This document shows, in pieces, positions 33,092 to 41,045 of a DNA stretch of 50,000 nucleotides (position 1 is its first letter; every line of letters starts with the position of its first letter). The notes beneath the pieces are model-generated. The model was not told where the DNA came from. It worked only from the letters and a program-made list of their open reading frames with translations, and did not search any database. Origin of the DNA: Pseudomonas karstica (GTDB taxonomy: Bacteria > Pseudomonadota > Gammaproteobacteria > Pseudomonadales > Pseudomonadaceae); NCBI RefSeq assembly GCF_009707515.1, contig NZ_WLYI01000036.1:1-50000 (forward strand), read 5' to 3'. A program made the position numbers and the translations under genes.

Positions 33092-33652
33092 ATGACCGAC
33101 TCTGCCAAGGCCAATGATTTGTTGGCGCAATTGCCCAAGGGTAAAGGCCCGGCGCCGGTGCATCTGTGGAATCCGGATTTTTGCGGCGACATCGACATGC
33201 GTATCGCCCGTGATGGTACCTGGTATTACCTGGGCACGCCGATTGGCCGTAAACCCATGGTCAAGCTGTTCTCCAATATCATTCGCCGCGACGGTGATGA
33301 TTACTTCCTGATCACCCCGGTGGAAAAAGTCGGAATCAAGGTCGACGATGCACCGTTTGTCGCGGTGACCCTGGAAGTCGAAGGGCAGGGCGAGCACCAG
33401 GTCTTGCGCTTTACCACCAATGTTGACGAGCCGATCGAAGCCGGTACCGAGCATCCGCTACGGGTGGTGATCGACCTTCAAACCCAGGAACCTGCGCCGT
33501 ATTTACGGGTACGCAACAACCTTGACGCCCTGGTGCATCGCAACGTTTTCTACCAGTTGGTGGAGCTGGCAGTGAGCCGTCCGATCAACGGTCAGGAATG
33601 GCTTGGCGTCTGGAGCAGCGGGGTGTTTTTCCCCATCGGGCCACATCCCTGA
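33092..33652 (+). CDS. DUF1285 protein
   Basis: A 186-residue protein of the DUF1285 family, whose members have a two-domain fold known from structural genomics but no defined function. Recognisable segments are DIDMRIARDGTWYYLGTPIGR near residue 30 and DDYFLITPVEKVGI near residue 70. No signal peptide or membrane helix is present. The ATG follows GAGGAG. It is the last gene before the accessory block that runs to about 47.5 kb. Confidence 0.88.
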   Translation: MTDSAKANDLLAQLPKGKGPAPVHLWNPDFCGDIDMRIARDGTWYYLGTPIGRKPMVKLFSNIIRRDGDDYFLITPVEKVGIKVDDAPFVAVTLEVEGQGEHQVLRFTTNVDEPIEAGTEHPLRVVIDLQTQEPAPYLRVRNNLDALVHRNVFYQLVELAVSRPINGQEWLGVWSSGVFFPIGPHP

Positions 33653-33722
33653 GGCCGATTTTGTCTTTTCCCTGAAATAATTAGCTTGCTGTAGCTGGGT
33701 GCTTTCGGTTATCAATTTGTAC

Positions 33723-34436
33723 ATGATTAGACATGTTCGGTTTGATAAGAAAAAACGCGTTGTCGACGAGATGATCCGCCGCATCGAAGGCGGACTCATG
33801 AGCGACGGTTTCCTGTTGCCGGGCGAGCATCAACTGGCCGAAGAGTTTGCGGTCAGTCGAGGCACCCTGCGTGAGGCCCTCGCCGAGCTCAAGCGCCGTA
33901 ACTATATTGCCACCCAGAGCGGTGTCGGCTCCATCGTCACCTTTGATGGCATGGTCCTCGATCAACGCAGCGGCTGGGCCCAGGCCTTGGAGGACACGGG
34001 TGCCCTGGTGACGACCGATATCCTGCGCCTGGAAGCCATCACGCGGCCGGACCTGCTCAGCCGCTTCGGCAGCGATCAGTTCATTGCCCTCGACCGTCGC
34101 CGCTGTACCACTGATGGCACTGCCGTGTCCCTGGAACGCTCGTTGATGCCCGCGTCCGGAGGCCTGGAACGCCTGCCACAGGTTGGGCTGATCGATAACT
34201 CCCTGACCGTTACCCTGGCGGCCTACGGTTTTATCGGCGCTGATGGCGACCAATGGATCGGTGCCGAGCCATTGAACGAAGCCGATGCCCTGTTGCTGGG
34301 CCGCCCGGCCGGTACTGTATTTCTCAAGGCGCTGCGCACCACCTATGACCGCCGCGAGCGTTTCATGGAGTACGTTGAAAGCTTGCTCGACCCTCTGCAC
34401 TTTCGCCTGCATCTTCAATTTGGAACACCGAAATGA
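33723..34436 (+). CDS. GntR-family regulator with UTRA effector domain
   Basis: A 237-residue regulator. The GntR winged helix (residues 5-70) includes LLPGEHQLAEEFAVSRGTLREAL. The C-terminal half (about 90-235) is an UTRA-type ligand domain ending in YDRRERFMEYVESLLDP. Such proteins sense sugars, nucleosides or their phosphates. Its stop overlaps the start of the ADP-ribosylglycohydrolase gene (ATGA), so it likely controls the cluster it heads. No convincing ribosome site precedes the ATG at 33723; the start could be at GTG 33699. Confidence 0.88.
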   Translation: MIRHVRFDKKKRVVDEMIRRIEGGLMSDGFLLPGEHQLAEEFAVSRGTLREALAELKRRNYIATQSGVGSIVTFDGMVLDQRSGWAQALEDTGALVTTDILRLEAITRPDLLSRFGSDQFIALDRRRCTTDGTAVSLERSLMPASGGLERLPQVGLIDNSLTVTLAAYGFIGADGDQWIGAEPLNEADALLLGRPAGTVFLKALRTTYDRRERFMEYVESLLDPLHFRLHLQFGTPK

Positions 34437-35434
34437 CCCCGCACACTCGCGCTCTCGGCGCTTTCTATGGCCTGGCCCTGGGCGATGCCCTGGGCATGCC
34501 CACTCAATCCTTGAGTCGCGAGCAGGTCAAGGCTCGCTTCGGCAACATCACCGGCCTGGAAGATGCAGGCGCCGATCAGCCAATTGCCCCGAACATGCCC
34601 AAGGGCTCCATCACCGATGACACTGAGCAGGCGATCCTGGTGGGTCAGCTGTTGGTGGACGGCCAAGGCCGGATCGACTCGGGGGCGCTCGCTCAGCGCT
34701 TGATCGACTGGGAAGCAGTCATGCGTGCCAAAGGCTCCCAGGACCTGCTGGGCCCATCGACCAAGCGGGCCATCGACATGATCCTCGCGGGCCACTCGCC
34801 GGAAGAGTCCGGGCGCTACGGCACCACCAATGGCGCGGCAATGCGCATTACCCCGGTGGGCATCGCGGCAAACGTCACCGACCCTGAGCCGTTTATCCAG
34901 TCAGTGATCCAGGCCTGCCAGGTGACCCACAACACCACGCTTGGTATTGCCAGTGCGGCCGCTGTCGCGGCGGTGGTCTCGGCCGGCATCAATGGCGTAG
35001 ACCTGGGAGAAGCGCTGAGTATCGGCACCCAGATTGCGCAACAGGCTGAAAACCATGGGCATTGGGTTGCCGGTGGGCGTATCGCCACCCGCATCAGTTG
35101 GGCGCGGACGCTGAGTGTGGGCAGTAGCGACAAGGCACTGTTCACTGACCTGCTCTACGAACTGATCGGTACCTCGGTGGCGTCCCAGGAATCGGTGGTG
35201 GTGTCGTTTGCCCTCGCCCAGCAAGTGGCGGTGGGCGAAATGGAGGCTTTCGAAGCCCTGTGCATGGCTGCCAGCCTTGGCGGCGATACCGACACCATTG
35301 CCGCCATGCTCGGGGCCATGCTGGGTGCGTGCCTGGGAATGCAGTGCTGGCCGGAGGCGATGATCGAGCAGGTCAAGCAGGTCAATGGCCTGGATCTGCA
35401 ACCGCTGGTGCAAGGGCTGCTGGCGCTGCGCTGA
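34433..35434 (+). CDS. ADP-ribosylglycohydrolase family protein
   Basis: A 333-residue DraG/ARH-fold protein. The N-terminal motif is FYGLALGDALGMPTQ, the first metal-binding motif SITDDTEQAIL is near residue 62, and the second GGDTDTIAAMLGAMLGA is near residue 283, so the binuclear Mg site looks complete. ARH proteins cut N- or O-glycosidic bonds to ADP-ribose, but members encoded with sugar kinases and permeases may act on free nucleosides or related N-glycosides. Here it lies in an operon with a GntR regulator, NCS1 permease and PfkB kinase. Confidence 0.88.
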   Translation: MTPHTRALGAFYGLALGDALGMPTQSLSREQVKARFGNITGLEDAGADQPIAPNMPKGSITDDTEQAILVGQLLVDGQGRIDSGALAQRLIDWEAVMRAKGSQDLLGPSTKRAIDMILAGHSPEESGRYGTTNGAAMRITPVGIAANVTDPEPFIQSVIQACQVTHNTTLGIASAAAVAAVVSAGINGVDLGEALSIGTQIAQQAENHGHWVAGGRIATRISWARTLSVGSSDKALFTDLLYELIGTSVASQESVVVSFALAQQVAVGEMEAFEALCMAASLGGDTDTIAAMLGAMLGACLGMQCWPEAMIEQVKQVNGLDLQPLVQGLLALR

Positions 35435-35525
35435 ATACCTGTAGGCGCGAGTCAGGGAGGCCGGCTACAGATTTGAATTTTCCAACTGCCACAACCACAA
35501 AAACAGGCATCAGGAGCACCCCATC

Positions 35526-36992
35526 ATGAGTTCGACCTCTTCCGGCCAAAGCGCCGGGCAATTGGAAACCCGCGGTATCGAGCCCGTCCCTGAAGGCGAA
35601 TGCAACGGCCACCCGCTGCAACTGTTCTGGGTCTGGTTCGCCGCTAATATCAGCATCCTCGGCTTGCCGCTGGGGGCGACCCTGGTGGCGTTTCGCGGGC
35701 TGGCGATCTGGCAGGCAATCATCGTCGCGATCCTAGGTGCCGCTGGTTCCTTTGCGGTGGTGGGGATCATTTCCATCGCCGGTCGTCGTGGCCGCGCACC
35801 GAGCCTGACCCTGTCCCGGGCGATCTTTGGTGTACGTGGCAATATCGGCCCGACTCTGGTCTCGCTGATGTCGCGCCTGGGTTGGGAAACCGTCAATACC
35901 ACCACTGCCGCCTTCGTGCTGCTGTCGCTGTGCTCGATCCTGTTCAACTCGCCGGTCGCGGCAAAAAGTGCGCCGCTGCTGACCTTGCTGTTCATCGGGA
36001 TTTTTGTGCTGCTGACCCTGGCAGTCTCGGGCCTGGGCCATGCGACCTTGCTGGTGATCCAGAAGTGGGCGACCTACGTTTTCGGCGCGCTGAATATTGT
36101 GGTGGGCGGGTTCCTCTGCGCCACCATCGACTGGAGTGCGGTATTCAACGCCACCCCGGCACCGCTCAGCGCAATGATCATAGGCGTCGGCACCATGGCC
36201 GCCGGCACTGGCATCGGTTGGGCCAACGCCGGCGCCGATATGTCCCGCTACCAGCATCGCAGCGTCAAGGCCGTGCGCCTGGTGGCATCCGCTGCTTTCG
36301 GTGCGGGGATTCCACTGGTGCTGTTGATCACGTTGGGCGGCTTGCTGTCGGTGGGCAACAACGACTTGGCCTCGGCCACCGACCCGATCATCGCGATCCG
36401 CGACATGCTGCCTACGTGGATGGCCGTACCGTATCTGATCACCGCATTTGGCGGGCTGCTGTTGTCGAATAACCTGTCGGTGTATTCGGCGGGCTTGACC
36501 ACCTTGACCCTCGGTTTGAAGGTCAAGCGCGTCCATGCGGTGATTGTCGACATCGTGGCAATTTTCGCCGGCTCCATCTATTTCATGCTGATTGCCGACA
36601 GTTTCTACGGCCCGTTCATCACCTTCATTTCGCTGCTGGCCGTGCCGATCACCGCCTGGGTGGGGATCTTTGTGGTTGACCTGATTCATCGTCACTACTA
36701 CAGCGCCAAAGACCTGCTGGACGTCACGCCGAGCAGTGCCTACTGGTATCGCGGCGGGATTGAGTGGCGGGCATTCGGTGCCTGGGTACTTGCGATTGTG
36801 TTGGGCTTTTGCTTCACCACCATCGGCACCACCGCTGAAAATATCTGGTTCGCCGGGCCTTTGTCCGATTCCTGGTTGGGTCATAACGGCCTGGGCTGGA
36901 TCGTCACCTTCCTGGTGGCTGGCGGGGTTTACGCGGTTTTGGGCGGTGCTGCTGATCGTCGTCCGGCATTAGTCGAGAGCCAGAATGTCTAG
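35526..36992 (+). CDS. NCS1-family cytosine/purine permease
   Basis: A 488-residue membrane protein with about twelve hydrophobic segments, of the nucleobase-cation-symport-1 (CodB/Fcy) family. The N-terminal helix has NISILGLPLGATL and helix 6 region has GWANAGADMSRY, both typical of this group. Substrates in the family include cytosine, purines, hydantoins, thiamine precursors and nucleosides. In this cluster a nucleoside or other N-glycoside is my inference. AGGAG precedes the ATG at 35526. It overlaps the PfkB gene by 8 bp. Confidence 0.9.
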   Translation: MSSTSSGQSAGQLETRGIEPVPEGECNGHPLQLFWVWFAANISILGLPLGATLVAFRGLAIWQAIIVAILGAAGSFAVVGIISIAGRRGRAPSLTLSRAIFGVRGNIGPTLVSLMSRLGWETVNTTTAAFVLLSLCSILFNSPVAAKSAPLLTLLFIGIFVLLTLAVSGLGHATLLVIQKWATYVFGALNIVVGGFLCATIDWSAVFNATPAPLSAMIIGVGTMAAGTGIGWANAGADMSRYQHRSVKAVRLVASAAFGAGIPLVLLITLGGLLSVGNNDLASATDPIIAIRDMLPTWMAVPYLITAFGGLLLSNNLSVYSAGLTTLTLGLKVKRVHAVIVDIVAIFAGSIYFMLIADSFYGPFITFISLLAVPITAWVGIFVVDLIHRHYYSAKDLLDVTPSSAYWYRGGIEWRAFGAWVLAIVLGFCFTTIGTTAENIWFAGPLSDSWLGHNGLGWIVTFLVAGGVYAVLGGAADRRPALVESQNV

Positions 36993-37923
36993 ATTGATTC
37001 ACAGCGGCCAGGTCATCGTCGACCTGGTCATGTCCCTCGACACCCTGCCGGCAACTGGCGGCGACGTATTGGCCAACTCCGCCAGCTTTGAAGCCGGCGG
37101 TGGCTTCAACGTGATGGCGGCTGCGCGGCGCAACGGGTTGCCGGTGGTCTACCTGGGGCGACACGGCAAGGGCCGCTTCGGTGACCTTGCGCGTGCGGCG
37201 ATGCTGGCCGAAGGGATCGAAATAGCCCTCGCTGCCAGCGACAACAAAGACACCGGGTTGTGCGTGTCCCTGACCGAAGCCACCACCGAGCGCACCTTCA
37301 TTTCCCATATCGGCGCTGAAGGTGAGTTGAGCGCCGAAGACTTGGCGAGTGCGGTGCCCCATCCTGACGATTATGTATACGTCAGCGGCTACAGCCTGCT
37401 GCTGGAGGGCAAGTCCCAGGTCTTGCTCGACTGGCTATTGGCGTTGCCGCGAGCGATCACGGTGGTGTTCGATCCGGGTCCATTGGTGAAGGCGCCTGAC
37501 TCGGCCTTGATGGTGGCGTTGTTGCCGCGTATCGATATCTGGACCAGCAACGGTCCGGAAGCCTTGGCATTCACGGGCGCCAGAGACCTCGCAGGTGCCT
37601 TGCTCAAACTCAACGACCACCTGCCTGCTGCTGACACCTTGTTGGTGGTGCGCGACGGGCCGAACGGTTGCTGGGTCAGCCGCAACGGCCAGGCGCAACA
37701 TGTGCCGGGATTCAAGGTGCAGGCAGTGGACAGCAACGGCGCGGGCGATGCCCATGCCGGCGTATTTATCACCGGCCTGGCCAACGGTTTGGCGCCGGAC
37801 GTTGCTGCTCGACGAGCCAACGCAGCCGCCGCGTTGGCGGTCACCCGTTGGGGGCCGGCGACGTCGCCGGGCACCGCTGAAGTGGATGCGTTGTTGGCCC
37901 ACAGGCCTGAGTCGGCAGAATAG
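36985..37923 (+). CDS. PfkB-family carbohydrate kinase
   Basis: A 312-residue ribokinase-fold kinase. The sugar-binding diglycine segment SFEAGGGFNVMAAARRNG is near residue 35. The catalytic motif is DSNGAGDAHAG near residue 250, with serine in place of the usual threonine of DTxGAGD; the catalytic aspartate is retained. Members phosphorylate ribose, nucleosides, fructose and other sugars. Overlap with the permease gene implies joint expression. A ribose- or nucleoside-kinase role would suit the neighbouring glycohydrolase. Confidence 0.9.
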   Translation: MSRLIHSGQVIVDLVMSLDTLPATGGDVLANSASFEAGGGFNVMAAARRNGLPVVYLGRHGKGRFGDLARAAMLAEGIEIALAASDNKDTGLCVSLTEATTERTFISHIGAEGELSAEDLASAVPHPDDYVYVSGYSLLLEGKSQVLLDWLLALPRAITVVFDPGPLVKAPDSALMVALLPRIDIWTSNGPEALAFTGARDLAGALLKLNDHLPAADTLLVVRDGPNGCWVSRNGQAQHVPGFKVQAVDSNGAGDAHAGVFITGLANGLAPDVAARRANAAAALAVTRWGPATSPGTAEVDALLAHRPESAE

Positions 37924-37940
37924 GCGGCATTGCTGCCGCC
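37923..37940. terminator. Hairpin after the PfkB gene
   Basis: GGCGGCA-TTGC-TGCCGCC forms a perfect 7-bp stem at the end of the PfkB gene, between convergent genes. No T run follows, so termination strength is uncertain. Confidence 0.5.
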
Positions 37941-37976
37941 CATGGCTGGTTTGAACGTGGTGGACCTTGGCTGTGG

Positions 37977-38237
37977 CTAGGGTGCACTTTCAAGCTTGCG
38001 GGCCGCTTCCACGCCGGAGGCCGTCAGTTTTATCGGCAGGTTCAGCGTGTGTTCACCGGCATCGTTGCAGGTCACATGACCCTCCTTGATCAAGCCGCGG
38101 TCCTGAAGGGTGGCCAAGGTGCTGGCTACCACTTTTTCACCTCGGTAATTGTCCAGCACTTCCTTGCCCAATCCACTTGGATGGGCGTGCAGCAGGCGAG
38201 TGAGAACTTCTTTTTCAAGGCTTTTATCGACGTTCAT
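37977..38237 (-). CDS. Small hypothetical protein, possible winged helix
   Basis: An 86-residue soluble protein. The pattern LLHAHPSGLGKEVLDNYRG, ASTLATLQDRGLI and a C-terminal KLTASGVEAARKLES resembles a short winged-helix or ArsR/PadR-like unit, but I cannot name the family. The ATG at 38237 follows AGAGG at five bases, so translation is likely. It is convergent with the PfkB gene and lies 47 bases from the next small gene on the same strand. Confidence 0.65.
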   Translation of the reverse strand: MNVDKSLEKEVLTRLLHAHPSGLGKEVLDNYRGEKVVASTLATLQDRGLIKEGHVTCNDAGEHTLNLPIKLTASGVEAARKLESAP

Positions 38238-38284
38238 GCATACCTCTTCACTGGGAAATGGTGGGTGTTCGTCTGTTCTGTGAT

Positions 38285-38617
38285 TCAGGGCGTGGGCTGT
38301 TTGGGCGTGCCGGGGATGTCGTCATTGTCGCCAGGGGTGGCATTTTTGCCCGGGCCCATTTTGCCGTTCTCCACGTCGTTACCAAGGCCTTGGCGGTTGC
38401 TGTCATTGCCTTGGGTGCGAGGGTCGGTGCTGTTGTCGATGATCGCTCCGCCATTGGTGTCGAGGCCAGTACCCATGGAGTCCTTGGACTCTTCGGTCGC
38501 GGGGCTGGGTGGGCTGCCAATCGGGTTGGTCGGGCCGGTGGAATCGGCAAAGCTACTCAGCGAAACCGCAGAGAGCCAACCTGTGAGGGCGAGGGCAACA
38601 AGTCTGGAAGTCGTCAT
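38285..38617 (-). CDS. Small secreted low-complexity protein
   Basis: A 110-residue protein with a clear signal peptide (hydrophobic core LVALALTGWLSAVSLSS, end SFADS). The mature part is rich in Gly, Asn, Asp, Pro, Ser and Thr, with no predicted fold: segments such as NDSNRQGLGND and PGDNDDIPGTPKQ. It has no cysteine. GGAGA precedes the ATG. I do not recognise the family. It may be a small disordered periplasmic or secreted protein. Confidence 0.7.
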   Translation of the reverse strand: MTTSRLVALALTGWLSAVSLSSFADSTGPTNPIGSPPSPATEESKDSMGTGLDTNGGAIIDNSTDPRTQGNDSNRQGLGNDVENGKMGPGKNATPGDNDDIPGTPKQPTP

Positions 38618-38808
38618 GATGGTGTCTCCATATGATTAATGTCCGTACTTGATGTTGGGCCGCCCCTATTTGCCATTGGTGCCTGGCCAGCGACGAACGG
38701 TCCTATGTTGCTTGTAAGATTTTATGTGCCGAGCCCCGTCGCCAGATCAGTCGCCCCACGGTGATCAAGCCCAAGGACAACCCAAAGAGCATCTGACCTA
38801 ATGACGCC

Positions 38809-39453
38809 TTACTTCACGCCTATCTCATCAATAAAGGCTTCCATAAATTCCTTGAGCCGTTGATGCCGGACTTGCGCCAACCGTTGCCCTGTCGCCGTTT
38901 GAAAACCCCCGGCCAGATGCAACAACTTGGTCTGGAAGTGATCGAGGCAGAAGCGCTTGTCGTCATAGCCCCGATCCTGTGCCGTCGGATCGGCCGGGTC
39001 ATACAGAATGCTGCCCATGCGCCCGGCGGTGTAGAACGTGCGGGCCACGCCGATCATCCCCAGGGAGTCGAGGCGGTCGGCATCCTGGACGATCCTGGCT
39101 TCCAGGGTGTTGGGTGTAAGTGCCGCAGAGAAACTGTGGGTCTCGATAGCATGGGTCACGGCGAGGATACGGGCGGGCTGCCAATCCAGGCTCTGTAATA
39201 TCCGTTCGGCCTTGGTGGCCGCCAGCCGTGATGCCTGGGCGCGCAACGGTGAGTTCTTTTCCACCGCCACGCAGTCATGCAGCAACACCGCTGCCAGCAG
39301 TACCTCAAGGTCGCCACCTTCCTCAGTCTGGATCGATTGCGCGTTGTGCCATACCCGCTGCAAATGGGACAGGTCATGGGCGCCATCCTCCGAAGGTTCC
39401 AGCGCGTGGGGCAGCAGAGTGCTGGCGAGGGCGGACAAGGGGGCGAAGAGCAT
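38809..39453 (-). CDS. HD-domain phosphohydrolase
   Basis: A 214-residue HD-superfamily protein. The metal ligands expected of the family are visible: H at AHDLSHLQRVW near residue 28, the HD pair in VLLHDCVAVE near residue 59, and D in IVQDADRLDSLG near residue 123. It resembles the YedJ group, cytosolic phosphohydrolases whose substrates are not defined. It is a single gene; 191 bases separate its stop from the next gene on the left. Confidence 0.88.
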   Translation of the reverse strand: MLFAPLSALASTLLPHALEPSEDGAHDLSHLQRVWHNAQSIQTEEGGDLEVLLAAVLLHDCVAVEKNSPLRAQASRLAATKAERILQSLDWQPARILAVTHAIETHSFSAALTPNTLEARIVQDADRLDSLGMIGVARTFYTAGRMGSILYDPADPTAQDRGYDDKRFCLDHFQTKLLHLAGGFQTATGQRLAQVRHQRLKEFMEAFIDEIGVK

Positions 39454-39566
39454 GGGCGTTCTCGTTGGGCGGTTAGCCTACAGGGTAGTTGCGAATGAAA
39501 TTGCACTGCAACCGGTCATCAAAGCCCCTTAATATGTGTTCTTTCCTTTTGCCCCAAGGCCTGTCC

Positions 39567-40046
39567 ATGACCATCGAGATTCGCCCCGCCGTGCCCAGCG
39601 ATGCTGCGCAGATCCTGACCTTCATCACGGAGCTTGCCGACTACGAGAAAGCCCGCCACGAAGTGATCGCCAGCGTGGTGGATATCGAGCGGAGCCTGTT
39701 CAGCGAGGGCGCCACCGCCCATGGTCTGATCTGCCTGCGGGACGGTGTGCCGATTGGTTTTGCGGTGTTCTTTTTCAGCTATTCCACTTGGCTGGGCAGT
39801 AACTGCCTGTACCTGGAAGACCTCTACATCAACCCGGAGCAACGCGGCGGCGGCGCGGGCAAGAAGTTGTTGCGGCACCTGGCGAAAATTGCTTTCGATA
39901 ACGGCTGTGGCCGCTTCGAATGGAGCGTGCTGGACTGGAATGAACCGGCCATTGCGTTCTACAAATCCATCGGTGCCCAGCCCCAGGAGGAGTGGGTGCG
40001 CTATCGCATGGAAGGGGATGCCCTGAGGGAATTTGCCCAGGGCTGA
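39567..40046 (+). CDS. GNAT-family N-acetyltransferase
   Basis: A 159-residue acetyltransferase. The CoA-binding motif A is LYLEDLYINPEQRGGGAGKKLLRHLA (residues 82-107), and WSVLDWNEPAIAFYKSIGAQ forms motif B. This pattern fits the diamine/polyamine acetyltransferase-like branch of GNAT enzymes; the substrate cannot be told from sequence alone. The ATG at 39567 gives the family N-terminus IEIRPAVPSDA. A terminator follows. Confidence 0.9.
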   Translation: MTIEIRPAVPSDAAQILTFITELADYEKARHEVIASVVDIERSLFSEGATAHGLICLRDGVPIGFAVFFFSYSTWLGSNCLYLEDLYINPEQRGGGAGKKLLRHLAKIAFDNGCGRFEWSVLDWNEPAIAFYKSIGAQPQEEWVRYRMEGDALREFAQG

Positions 40047-40055
40047 AACGTTTGG

Positions 40056-40082
40056 GAAACCGGCAATTACTGCCGGTTTTTT
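40056..40082 (+). terminator. Terminator after the GNAT gene
   Basis: AAACCGGCA-ATTAC-TGCCGGTTTTTT gives a 9-bp stem followed by a T run. It separates the acetyltransferase from the arabinose-type operon whose promoter starts immediately afterwards. Confidence 0.92.
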
Positions 40083-40090
40083 AAATAATG

Positions 40091-40133
40091 TCTCAATATA
40101 TGGGATGTATAATTATATATTGAGATATTTCAA
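40091..40133 (+). promoter_or_regulatory. AT-rich operator/promoter of the SDR-araFGH operon
   Basis: A perfect 11-bp inverted repeat TCTCAATATAT (40091-40101) / ATATATTGAGA (40115-40125) encloses TATAAT (40108-40113), a consensus -10. Its right arm overlaps a second near-palindrome TTGAGATATTTCAA (40120-40133). A regulator bound here would block RNA polymerase directly. The IclR-family protein encoded at the far end of the cluster is the obvious candidate. Confidence 0.65.
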
Positions 40134-40193
40134 GTTCTGGGTTTATAGTCCCCTGCATCAGCACTCACTACCAAAAATAAAACAGGTGAAGCG

Positions 40194-41015
40194 ATGCAGG
40201 CACAACCGTTGTCATTACCCGCCGTGCCCGAGCCAACGTACGGCGAGCGGCTCAAAGACAAAGTGGTGATCATCACTGGCGCCGCCCAAGGTATTGGCGA
40301 GGCCATTGTCGCCTGCTTCCAGGCCCAGCAAGCACGTTTGGTGATCGGTGATATCCAGGCCGAGAAAGTCGAGGCTCTCGCCGCCCACTGGCGCGAGCAT
40401 GGCGCCGAGGTCTATGCGCAAGCCGTCGATATCACCTCCAAGGACCAATGGCAGGTATTGGTGGCTGTTGCCATTGAGCGCTTCGGTCGCGTCGATGTGC
40501 TGGTCAACTGTGCCGGCGTCAACGTATTCCGTGACCCCCTGGAGATGACCGACGAAGACTGGCGCCGCTGCTTCGCCATCGACCTGGACGGCGCCTGGTA
40601 CGGTTGCCGCACAGTGTTGCCGCACATGATCGAGCAGGGCATCGGCAACATCATCAATATCGCCTCCACCCATTCCAGCCACATCATTCCCGGCTGCTTC
40701 CCTTATCCAGTGGCCAAGCACGGCCTGCTGGGCCTGACTCGGGCCTTGGGCATCGAATACGCACCCAAGGGCATCCGCGTCAACGCCATCGCGCCCGGCT
40801 ATATCGAAACCCAGCTCAACATCGACTACTGGAACGGCTTTGCAGACCCTCACGCCGAACGCCAGCGTGCCTTCGACTTGCACCCGCCCAAACGTATCGG
40901 CCAACCCATCGAAGTGGCGATGAGTGCATTGTTCCTGGCCACCGATGAGGCGCCGTTTATCAATGCGACCTGCCTGATGATCGATGGTGGGCGCTCGGTG
41001 ATGTACCACGACTAG
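40194..41015 (+). CDS. SDR-family sugar dehydrogenase
   Basis: A 273-residue short-chain dehydrogenase. The NAD(P) motif TGAAQGIGEAIV is near residue 28, NCAG near residue 106, and the catalytic Ser and Tyr-x3-Lys are in ASTHSSH and YPVAKHG near residues 155-175. Directly before araFGH, it probably oxidises L-arabinose or D-galactose at C1, the first step of the oxidative non-phosphorylated pathway. The lactonase and dehydratase genes are not here. AGGTG precedes the ATG. Confidence 0.88.
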   Translation: MQAQPLSLPAVPEPTYGERLKDKVVIITGAAQGIGEAIVACFQAQQARLVIGDIQAEKVEALAAHWREHGAEVYAQAVDITSKDQWQVLVAVAIERFGRVDVLVNCAGVNVFRDPLEMTDEDWRRCFAIDLDGAWYGCRTVLPHMIEQGIGNIINIASTHSSHIIPGCFPYPVAKHGLLGLTRALGIEYAPKGIRVNAIAPGYIETQLNIDYWNGFADPHAERQRAFDLHPPKRIGQPIEVAMSALFLATDEAPFINATCLMIDGGRSVMYHD

Positions 41016-41027
41016 AACTTTGCCAAT

Positions 41028-41035
41028 AACAACAA
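41028..41035 (+). promoter_or_regulatory. Hfq/Crc-type A-rich motif before araF
   Basis: AACAACAA lies against the AGAGGT ribosome-binding site of araF, 10 bases before the start codon. It fits AANAANAA. Catabolite control of sugar uptake by Hfq/Crc is well established in pseudomonads. This is the third such motif at a transporter gene in the window. Confidence 0.65.
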
Positions 41036-41045
41036 GAGGTGCCCC

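Noticed and set aside
33714..33745. Repeated ACATG around the start of the GntR gene as a possible operator
   Set aside because: The half-sites are only five bases and self-complementary; the match is no better than chance.
35439..35470. CTGTAG...CTACAG inverted pair in the gap before the NCS1 permease gene
   Set aside because: It shares only the terminal six bases with the REPINs and lacks their core; I treat it as a possible remnant, too weak to list as a repeat.
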